Source: an uncultured bacterium (GTDB taxonomy: Bacteria; Verrucomicrobiota; Kiritimatiellia; RFP12; UBA1067). Taken from it: 64,000 nucleotides of DNA. Position numbers and translations under genes: made by a program. The stretch covers positions 16,982 to 80,981 of the forward strand of contig CACZAK010000002.1 of the NCBI GenBank assembly GCA_902779075.1, written 5' to 3'. This document shows positions 25,805 through 34,200 of the stretch, piece by piece (the first letter of the stretch is position 1; each line of letters opens with the position of its first letter). The notes beneath the pieces are model-generated. The model saw only the letters and a list, made by a program, of their open reading frames with translations, had not been told where the DNA came from and made no database searches.

Positions 25805-26298
25805 TTGTCCACACCTCCTGTTGCTTTGATCAGCATCCTCAGGGCCATTGCCTCGACTCTGTCCTGCTGTTCAAGGGCCTGACGCTCTTTTACGGGCAGG
25901 CGGGCGGGTGACACGGATGTCTTTGGAGGCGGTTTTGGATGATTGGTCAACTGCTTATCCTCGGCATCCCACCACAACACAAGACCATACGGCATAATGG
26001 AGCGAAACCAACCGATGAGACCTTGATCCCGCGTAGCATCACCTCTCTGGATCCCGTATGACAGCCGAACGAAGCTTTTCATCTTTCCGTATGGCAGGAA
26101 ATACTTCACCAAACGCACATCGGATTCCGCGCGAACGCTCAATGCCGCAGTGAACGCATACGGCAGAACTGCCAGCACGGCACCGGCGACGCCCCCCCAC
26201 GGCGACGGCTTGACCTTAATGCCATATCGCCAGGCAAGCCATATCCGTGTGACAAACGCCGGAGGCAACAACTTAAGCATCCTGCGAAACGTCTTCAT
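25801..26298 (-). CDS. Hypothetical protein with repeated PYG motif
   Basis: 165 residues, no family recognised. The N-terminus is basic and a moderately hydrophobic segment (about 36-55) may associate with the membrane. Two related segments, YFLPYGKMKSFVRLSYG (about 67-83) and WFRSIMPYGLVLWWD (about 97-111), share a PYG core. The C-terminus is charged and probably helical. Four-base overlaps (ATGA) with both neighbours place it firmly in the operon between the triple-GT2/TagF protein and the GT-C transferase. Confidence 0.6.
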   Translation of the reverse strand: MKTFRRMLKLLPPAFVTRIWLAWRYGIKVKPSPWGGVAGAVLAVLPYAFTAALSVRAESDVRLVKYFLPYGKMKSFVRLSYGIQRGDATRDQGLIGWFRSIMPYGLVLWWDAEDKQLTNHPKPPPKTSVSPARLPVKERQALEQQDRVEAMALRMLIKATGGVDK

Positions 26299-29200
26299 GC
26301 GTCCTCCTTCTTCCCGTCAGTGGCGCATATCTGGTCGTAGAGATGCTGGCATATGTCAGTGCGATAGGCAAAGAAGCCGTCGGAAATAGCGCACTTCTCC
26401 GGTTCAAGCGCAAAGCCGGCATCAGCATACCCTTCAATCAAGGCCATCACCTCTTGGACTGATTTCACGCGGTTGAACATGTTCACCCCCTGATGCTCGG
26501 CGAAGACAACCTCCGAGTACCCGTTCCCCTCCAGAAGTCCATCATAGCGATCAGGCGTCCAGAAGATGCAGGGCTTGTTCAGGAACAGAAAATCGAAGCA
26601 AACACTCGAATAGTCGGTGACGCAGAGCGAGGCATGGCGAATCCAATATGAAATTTCAGAGGTTTTCGCCAGTTCGATTGGCAAGTCAAAATCAAGGTTC
26701 TTCACGTGATTCACCAGATGATGATGCGCCGCCATTACCACGCGGAGATTTCGCCGCTTCAGACGACTCAGGTTCTCCTCGTTAATCAACGCACGGACTC
26801 CGGTAAAATACGCCGACTTGACCATCTTGTCCATGCCGCTGTTGAACATGGCGCGCCAAGTCGGCATGTAGAAGATCACCTTTTCACGCTCCGAGCCGCT
26901 TTCATCCCTCAGCAAGTCCCATCGAGGCAGACCAGCGACCAAATACCTGGGCTTGCGCCCTGTGTCCCAATGCTCAGGTACGCACTGCTCCAGAAACGCC
27001 TTCTCTTTCTCAGAGGCCACGTTGACGTAATTCGCAATAGCAAAGGTCCTGGCATTGTTTGAAGCCATTTTCCAGAAAGTCGGCCCGTGCTGCAAGAATA
27101 CAAGACTGCACCCATCCAGCAGGTGAAAATACCGCCAAGTCAATGCGTTGAGAGCCATGTTTTCCATGACCACCGCCCTCACCCTTGGCAGAAGCCCCTT
27201 GCATTTCCTGATAAATTCGTAGTTGTCGACCCCGTTTCCTGAAAGAAGGATGACGTCTTTCAAGCCGTTGTCTTCACGCATTCTGCCAATCATGACGTGC
27301 TTGCGCCAAACAACATAACGGCAAGGAACCCCATGATCCTGCAACCACCGGAAGAACGTCCAGGAGTCAATCGGCTCGTTGGTTGTCGAGTTCAACTGCC
27401 CCGTGACAATGATCAGGTCTTTTTCGGTATTCTTGCGCACCTCGATCGCCTGTCGCAGAATCCTCTGTATGCGGCATGGTGCCTGCTCGACGAAGAACTC
27501 CATGTCCGGGCGTACATTTGGAGATTCGCCCTGCACCAATGACATAAATCTCCCAACCGCATCTTTCGGACAAATCTTTTTCAGGCACTCGATCCCCCCT
27601 AGGGCCTCAACCCCCTCCTCTTGAAGCCAGAGGCGCGCCTTGGGCGATTTCTCCCCGTAAAAAAGGATGTCCCTGATCATCCGTCCAAGAAAGAGAGTCC
27701 GCAACTTGCGGTCGTTGACTTTCTGCAGAACCGACACTAGGCCCTTAAGCGCAAAAACCGGTGCTTCGTTCTCACTTGCCTGCAGGCGCGAGACCGCCGA
27801 AGAGGGGTTTCCACGTCTGTATAAGTAGAAAGACACGTTCAGCACACGCATTCTCTGCAACTTGGATAGAACGGAAAGGACCCACGCGAAATCTTCTCCA
27901 AGTTTTAGATCCGGGAATTTCTCTTCTGTACTGCGCAAGAACTCTAGGTTCCACAAAAAAACGCAACTTGACCCGTAAACGGACAAGGTATTGAGCTCCA
28001 CCGGAGAAAAAACCCTGTCTCTCGGGAAATCGCCGATATGCCTCGCGAGCCTCCAAAAATGGCCGACGGGTTTCATTGAATCGTATGCAAAGCACTGGAA
28101 ATCGAACAATACCGCATCTAAATTATCGCATGCCGCCATCAAGACCGTACGAGCGGCCATCCGTGAATGTAGCCGGTCATCCCCATCAAGAAAGGCGACA
28201 TACTTTCCCCTGGCTTTTTCAATCGCAAAATTCCTTGCCCGCGACACGCCTCCGTTTTCAAGATGCCAGACCTTGATGCGCGAATCGATGCGCGAATAAA
28301 AATCAAGCACTTTGCCGCTATCGTCAATCGAGCCGTCGTCGATGCAGATGACCTCAAAGTCCGGGAAGGTCTGTCGGCGCAGGGACTCAAGCGCGCCCGC
28401 AATGTACTTCTCCGCATTGTACACGGGAACGATAAAAGAAACCAACGGCCGTTCAACCATGCGGGCCATCGGTGGCGGAGTGCTGGGGAACCATGCAGCC
28501 GGCAGCTCCATCTGAACCCCACTGGACCCTGCCACGCGATTCATCAGCTCATAAACCCGTGACTGGACCAACTGCCGGTCAGCGCCGCTTATCAAATCCG
28601 CATAATAGAATGCATGCGTCTTCCACAGAATCTGTGCGGCTCCGTCACTCATGGCGCCTTCAACCGGCGTCCCGGCAAACAGTTGTACGCAGTCTACCAT
28701 GTGCCGATACAGTACACCAAGAAGATCTTGCCGTCTCTCCCGTTCAAGAAGCTCTGCAACGAACGCATGGACCTTTAAGGCTTCGGGCAACTCTCCGGCA
28801 TCGGCCGACTTCTGCTGTAGCCGCCCGGCCATGCCGTCATCTTCTTTGCACAGGAGGTGATAATGTTTCCGCGGCAGATAATAGCAATTGCGAGTCCGGC
28901 AGAAGACGGCAAAGAAGAACGCCTCATCCACGTCATTGATGCCTTCAGGAAACTCAATGCCGTTTTTCCTTAGAAAATCCGCCCGATACAACTTGTCCCC
29001 CGCGCAGACATCCGTGTCGTTGATGACGTCGAAGCCAGGTCGGACAACCCCCTTAACCGAATCCTCGAAATAGGACTGCCTCGATTCTAGAACGGCATCC
29101 GGAACCTTGCAGGCACATTCAACCGTGACCCCGCATTTGGCCATGTCGCAGGAGGTTGAGACCTCAAGCACTTCCGCCAGGTCGCCAAACATGTCAACGT

Positions 29201-31010
29201 CAACGTAATCATCGGGCCCCACAAAGCCAATGTACTTGCCTTTTGCGGCACGCATGCCGACGTTGCGCGCAGCCCCCAGACCGCCATTCTGCGTGTGGAT
29301 CACCTGCACACGACCATCTTTTTCCGCCCATGCATCGGCACGCGAACCAGTGGAATCGGTGGAACCGTCGTCAACGATGATGATCTCAAGATTGCGATGC
29401 GTCTGGCCAACAAGGCTCGCCACGCAACGGTCAAGACACTGCTCCGCGTTGTACGCCGGAACCACGACAGAGACAAGCGGCGAGGCTGTGGGAATCTGGT
29501 GCTCGGCAAATATACGTTTGCGGACAATCCGCTTCCCCGCACGTGCGAGCGCGGTCGCAACAAACGCCTGTTCGTCGGCTTCTAGGATCTCAAGCAAATC
29601 TCCATTGGCACGCAACCATGCGGAACGGAACACGAAGTCAGCCGCCTTTGCCGAGGTGTCGTTAACCATGCCGCCGACAATGTCCGCGTTCTCGTGTTTC
29701 GCGGTGTTGACAAGCACCTCCAACGCATAGTCATTTATGTACCGGTCGTTCTCCCTTACAACGGCCACATAATCCTTGCCAACCTCGTCAAGCAGCGTTT
29801 CCGATATTCTGGTGGCGTAGATCACCTCCCAGTCGGCAACTGACAAATTGGCAATATGTCCCTCAAACCTCTCCCGATCATGGCCTTCACCTTCTGAAAT
29901 CACTATCAGCGACACCCCCGGCAGGCGTCGGCTCTCCGTCAGACACTGGTTTTCCTTTTTCGTAACCTCCAATTCGCCACGCATCAACTCCCGTTCCCGG
30001 TAGAACTTGGACATCCACTTACGCACGTCCGATGTCTGCCTAAGGGCAAACGACGAATAGGCATCAGAAGAGCTGATCATCCTGAAGGCGTTCGCCATGA
30101 TTTTGTTGCTGATTTCCTTGGGCTTGACCGTCGCAAAAAATCCATCGTCCTTGAAAAGCGCCTTGAGCGCGTCAAACAGCTCCGCATAAGCCCTTTCGTG
30201 CTCAGATAGAACGTCCAACGTTCGCGTGAAGCAATACATCGAGGCCAGCGCGATGCCCTTGCGGAACTTCTCGACCAGCCTGCGGCGAGTCAGTTCCATC
30301 ACAAGAAACCGCCAGGCCTCGACAATGGAAACCGGCGATCTGTGGTTGTCCGTCTGCAGATTCCCCGCCCCCCTCACTCTGTAGTTGTACAAAAACTCGT
30401 CAACGACTGAAATAGTGGTGGCAACCGCCAGGACCAAGCATCCAAAGCTCACGTCGTTGGATATTTCAATCCGCTGGAACTCCAGATTGTTCCGGCGCAC
30501 GAGGTCTGTCCTAATTAGTCTGTTCCAGGGCGCATAACCAAAGTTCGAGAATATCTTATCCCCGAGGGCCCGTCCGTCAAAAGGAACGTGCAAGCCGGAA
30601 GGCAACGACGGCGGGTGTTCACGGAGAACCTTCCCGTCCGAGTCGTCACACGCCCGATACCCCCAGAACACCACATCGGCGTCGTCGGCCATCGCCCTAG
30701 CGTACGCCTTCTTAAAAAGCGTCGGTTCGCACCAGTCGTCAGAATCGACAAATCCAAGATATTCACCTGTGGCTATGGCCATACCTGCATTTCGCGCCGA
30801 TCCTGCATCCGTGTGCTCGCATGCAAGCACCTTTATGCGCGGATCCTTAGCCGCGTATTCGGACAGAATCGCCGCGCTGGCGTCGGTCGAACCGTCGTCC
30901 ACACATATTATCTCAATGTCGCGCAGCGTCTGGTTGAGGACCGACTCAAGGCACTGCCGAAGATATTTTTCTACATTATATACAGGTATTATAATTGAAA
31001 CTCTTGGCAT
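26295..31010 (-). CDS. 1571-residue protein: three GT2 domains (plus a degenerate one) and a TagB/TagF-like domain
   Basis: Domains in order: GT2 at 1-250 (VSIIIPVYNVEKYLRQ, DSDDW); a coiled linker; a degenerate GT2-like segment from about 362 without the usual D-x-D; GT2 from about 508 (VSVVVPAYNAEQC, VGPDDYVD); GT2 from about 853 (VSFIVPVYNAEKYI, FLDGDDRLHS); and from about 1197 a CDP-glycerol glycerophosphotransferase-like domain (FLQHGPTFWK, CVTDYSSVCFDFLF). Such fusions make repeating polymers containing both sugars and polyol or sugar phosphates, with one active site per linkage. ATG 31010 has AGGAGG about 9 nt upstream; the 40-codon extension above it is a different small ORF's territory. 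Second GT2 has GPDD in place of DSDD. Confidence 0.85.
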   Translation of the reverse strand: MPRVSIIIPVYNVEKYLRQCLESVLNQTLRDIEIICVDDGSTDASAAILSEYAAKDPRIKVLACEHTDAGSARNAGMAIATGEYLGFVDSDDWCEPTLFKKAYARAMADDADVVFWGYRACDDSDGKVLREHPPSLPSGLHVPFDGRALGDKIFSNFGYAPWNRLIRTDLVRRNNLEFQRIEISNDVSFGCLVLAVATTISVVDEFLYNYRVRGAGNLQTDNHRSPVSIVEAWRFLVMELTRRRLVEKFRKGIALASMYCFTRTLDVLSEHERAYAELFDALKALFKDDGFFATVKPKEISNKIMANAFRMISSSDAYSSFALRQTSDVRKWMSKFYRERELMRGELEVTKKENQCLTESRRLPGVSLIVISEGEGHDRERFEGHIANLSVADWEVIYATRISETLLDEVGKDYVAVVRENDRYINDYALEVLVNTAKHENADIVGGMVNDTSAKAADFVFRSAWLRANGDLLEILEADEQAFVATALARAGKRIVRKRIFAEHQIPTASPLVSVVVPAYNAEQCLDRCVASLVGQTHRNLEIIIVDDGSTDSTGSRADAWAEKDGRVQVIHTQNGGLGAARNVGMRAAKGKYIGFVGPDDYVDVDMFGDLAEVLEVSTSCDMAKCGVTVECACKVPDAVLESRQSYFEDSVKGVVRPGFDVINDTDVCAGDKLYRADFLRKNGIEFPEGINDVDEAFFFAVFCRTRNCYYLPRKHYHLLCKEDDGMAGRLQQKSADAGELPEALKVHAFVAELLERERRQDLLGVLYRHMVDCVQLFAGTPVEGAMSDGAAQILWKTHAFYYADLISGADRQLVQSRVYELMNRVAGSSGVQMELPAAWFPSTPPPMARMVERPLVSFIVPVYNAEKYIAGALESLRRQTFPDFEVICIDDGSIDDSGKVLDFYSRIDSRIKVWHLENGGVSRARNFAIEKARGKYVAFLDGDDRLHSRMAARTVLMAACDNLDAVLFDFQCFAYDSMKPVGHFWRLARHIGDFPRDRVFSPVELNTLSVYGSSCVFLWNLEFLRSTEEKFPDLKLGEDFAWVLSVLSKLQRMRVLNVSFYLYRRGNPSSAVSRLQASENEAPVFALKGLVSVLQKVNDRKLRTLFLGRMIRDILFYGEKSPKARLWLQEEGVEALGGIECLKKICPKDAVGRFMSLVQGESPNVRPDMEFFVEQAPCRIQRILRQAIEVRKNTEKDLIIVTGQLNSTTNEPIDSWTFFRWLQDHGVPCRYVVWRKHVMIGRMREDNGLKDVILLSGNGVDNYEFIRKCKGLLPRVRAVVMENMALNALTWRYFHLLDGCSLVFLQHGPTFWKMASNNARTFAIANYVNVASEKEKAFLEQCVPEHWDTGRKPRYLVAGLPRWDLLRDESGSEREKVIFYMPTWRAMFNSGMDKMVKSAYFTGVRALINEENLSRLKRRNLRVVMAAHHHLVNHVKNLDFDLPIELAKTSEISYWIRHASLCVTDYSSVCFDFLFLNKPCIFWTPDRYDGLLEGNGYSEVVFAEHQGVNMFNRVKSVQEVMALIEGYADAGFALEPEKCAISDGFFAYRTDICQHLYDQICATDGKKEDA

Positions 31011-31021
31011 AAATGTCCCTC

Positions 31022-31150
31022 CTACGCTACACCGCAACACCCAGTATCGTCGCCGACCTTCTGCGTCGCCGCCTCGGACAAGAGCGCGAGCACGAAAGCG
31101 ATGCCAATGGCAAACGCCTTCACTGCACAAAGTTTAATTACTTTTTTCAC
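31022..31150 (-). CDS. Small hydrophobic protein with signal-peptide-like N-terminus
   Basis: 42 residues from GTG 31150 to TAG 31022. The N-terminus KKVIKLCAVKAFAIGIAFV is basic then hydrophobic, continuing LALLSEAATQ, like a signal peptide. The short tail ends GCCGVA with two adjacent cysteines. GAGG precedes the GTG at good spacing, and a strong promoter (31219-31247) lies about 70 nt upstream. It ends 11 nt before the 1571-residue protein, whose Shine-Dalgarno overlaps its last codons, so it may serve as a coupling leader or a tiny membrane protein. Confidence 0.45.
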   Translation of the reverse strand: MKKVIKLCAVKAFAIGIAFVLALLSEAATQKVGDDTGCCGVA

Positions 31151-31218
31151 GATTGTCGCCTCATTCCAGTTGCCTTTTATGGGCGGGCACACTCTACCTA
31201 ACCCATGTAGCGGCGTAT

Positions 31219-31247
31219 ATCATAGCAAAAATCATTCGGCTTGTAAA
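31219..31247 (-). promoter_or_regulatory. Internal promoter for the small ORF and the 1571-residue transferase
   Basis: TTTACA (31247-31242), a 17-nt spacer and TATGAT (31224-31219), in the 133-bp gap after the repeat-containing transferase gene. A second overlapping -10 (GATATAC) is present. Confidence 0.55.
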
Positions 31248-31283
31248 TACACTATGGAAAACGCAACGGAAAACACGGCGTTC

Positions 31284-34200
31284 TCATTCTCCTGTTTTAT
31301 CATGTTCTTTGTGGCTTATATCATTTCTAATAGCCGTCTTTTGGTTGAACCTATCACGGATGGCACGGAACGGCTTGGTGAGCGCACGCCCCAACTTATA
31401 GGAAGCGGACTCCTGGAGGGCCGACATCTCCTTTTTGGCGACCATAAGCGCGTCGCAAAGTTCCGCTATCCAGCCAGCATCCGCAGCCAGAGACGCATCC
31501 TTCTCGGCAACCACCATTCGAAGCTCGTTGCGCTCACCCAGGAACTTGCAGCGATCAGCCCAGAGCTTGGACTCCTTAACCTTCTGTGCCTCAATCCGTT
31601 CGAGTAGCGCATCGCGCTCGTCCTTGAATTTACCGCGTTCAGCCCACAGTTTTGCCTCTTTCGCCTTCTGCGCCTCATTCCGTTCGCGCAGCGCATCGCG
31701 CTGGGCCATGATTTTTCCGCGCTCAGCCCACAGCGCGGCCTCCTTCGCCCTCTGCTCCTCGACCCTACCGCTCAGCGCGTCACGTTCCTCCATGAACTTA
31801 CAGCGTTCCGCCCACAGTGAGGCCTCCTTCGCCTTCTGCTCCTCGGCCCGCCCGCGAAGTGCGTCGCGTTCCTCCAAGAACTTGCAGCGTTCCGCCCACA
31901 GAGCGGTCTCCTTTGCCTTCTGTTCCTCGACCCGCCCGCGAAGTGCGTCGCGTTCCTCCAAGAACTTGCAGCGTTCCGCCCACAGAGCGGTCTCCTTCGC
32001 CTTCTGTTCCTCGACCCGCCCGCGAAGTGCGTCGCGTTCCTTCAAGAACTTGCAGCGTTCCGCCCACAGAGCGGTCTCCTTTGCCTTCTGCTCCTCGACC
32101 CGCCCGCGCAGTGCGTCACGCTCTTCCAAGAACTTGCTGCGCTCCGCCCACAGCGCAGCCTCTTTCGCCTTCTGCTCCTCGATCCGTCCGCGCAGTGCGT
32201 CGCGTTCCTCCAAGAACTTGCAGCGTTCCGCCCACAGCACGGTCTCCTTCGCCTTCTGTTCCTCGATCCGTCCGCGCAGTGCGTCGCGTTCCTCCAAGAA
32301 CTTGCAGCGCTCCGCCCACAGCGCGGTCTCTTTCGCCTTCTGCTCCTCGACCCGCCCGCGCAGTGCGTCGCGCTCTTCCAAGAACTTGCAGCGCTCAGCC
32401 CACAGCGCGGTCTCTTTCGCCTTCTGTTCCTCTACCCGCTCGCGCAATACGTCGCGCTCCTCCAAGAACTTGCAGCGTTCCGCCCACAGAGCGGTCTCCT
32501 TCGCCTTCTGTTCCTCTACCCGCTCGCGTAATGCGTCGCGCTCCTCCAAGAACTTGCTACGTTCCGCCCACAGCGCGGTCTCCTTTGCCTTCTGTTCCTC
32601 GACCCGCCCGCGCAGCGCGTCGCGTTCCTCCAAGAACTTGCAGCGCTCCGCCCACAGCGCGGTCTCCTTCGCCTTCTGTTCCTCGACCCGCCCGCGCAAC
32701 GCGTCGCGCTCCTCCAAGAACTTGCTGCGTTCCGCCCACAGCGCAGCCTCTTTAGCCTTCTGTTCCTCGACCCGCACGCGCAGTGCGTCGCGCTCCTCCT
32801 TGAACCGACATCGCTGCGCCCAAATCTTAGCGTCTGCCATCATGGCAGACCGCATTGCAGATTGGCCTCTAGTCCACAAACAGGGGTGCTCCTTGCGGTA
32901 ATCTTCAAGCTGCGTCCAAGCTGCCGCCATTTCTGGGGACGCCATGTCATCTGTCGCGAGGGCGGACTCTATGAAATCCCGCCCCCTGCTGCGATACTGC
33001 GCAATCCCTTCGTCCACCTTGGCCCAGTCGACGTTCATCCCAACGCTGTAAGCCTGAAAGGCACTCTCGCCATCTTTGAAAAGATGCCCCGAAAGGCCGA
33101 GTCCCTCCAACATCGTGCGGTGCCGTGCAGAGCGGTTTTCATCCGCTTGGATGCAGATGAAAGGCGTGTGGAACAAAACCGAGAAACATGCGCCATGGAA
33201 TGAATCGGTCACAACAAGCTTCGCTGCACGGATGGCCGAGAGCCATTCCTCAGGGCTCATGGAACTGGAAAGCATCCTTGCAGGCTTTTTCGGGGTCGTA
33301 AGGCCGCTCATCTCAAGAAACTTCAGAATCCCCACAGTCTCCGACATGTTTACGCTATAGACGACGACCTTTCCAACGGTTTTGCGCTTCGCCTTGTCGG
33401 CAAGCTCGTCCCAGACCGACCGATCGACCCAAAATACTGGATCCGGGACGCACTCGCCTTTGCCCACAAGATTCCTGACTGTTTGTGCATCTTGCATTTC
33501 CCGCACGCTGATGGCACTGAAGACCCTGAGCCGCGCCGTCAGATCTTCCTCGTCCCGTTCGGCAGCCGGTACCATCCCAAAACTCGCCGCAGCCGCAATC
33601 AGCCTCCTGCCAGGCCCGACAAAAGAGAGGTAGAAGGCATCTTCCTTGCCTTCGGTCAATTTCTTAGACCATACCTGATCGCTGCCGACGATAAACGTCT
33701 TAAATCTCTTCGTATAATTCCACAACGATCTGCCGTCCGTAATTTTCCGCGTCCGCGGCAGATGACGGTATCTGAACGACTCGAAACCAACATTTTCGCG
33801 CATGGCGGCGAGGTCGGAATCCAGCGGGGAGTAATCGATGTTCTGTGGCTGCCACCCGATATCCGTGAGATGCCGTGAAAGTGCAAAAGACGTGAGTAAC
33901 GCCCCGAAATTCGTCTGTTCCCAATGGAAATTCAGCACGGCGACGCTTTTTGGGTGCTCTGCGTACTTCGCTACCGCCGCGTCAAACGGCATCCCAGCAA
34001 GGATATCTTTCTGGAATTCCCTGCTGAACGGATGCGGCCGCGATGGCATGTGGAAATTCGGTTGTTTAACATAAGATACAGGGTACGGCAGGGCTTGATA
34101 AAAGCGATTGCGGACGCGCTCAAACAATTCCAAACCTCTTAACGTGTTCACAACCACGCATGAAAGGCCCTTGCAATCATTAAGTGAACTATTTGCCAAG

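Noticed and set aside
31516..32828. CRISPR-like array
   Set aside because: There are no unique spacers; the units are contiguous, in frame and encode heptads.
31435..32901. Long plus-strand frames rich in Ser/Arg and Pro/Arg across the tandem repeats
   Set aside because: They are the reverse complement of the 84-bp coding repeat, whose period of 84 keeps several frames open; composition is low-complexity.
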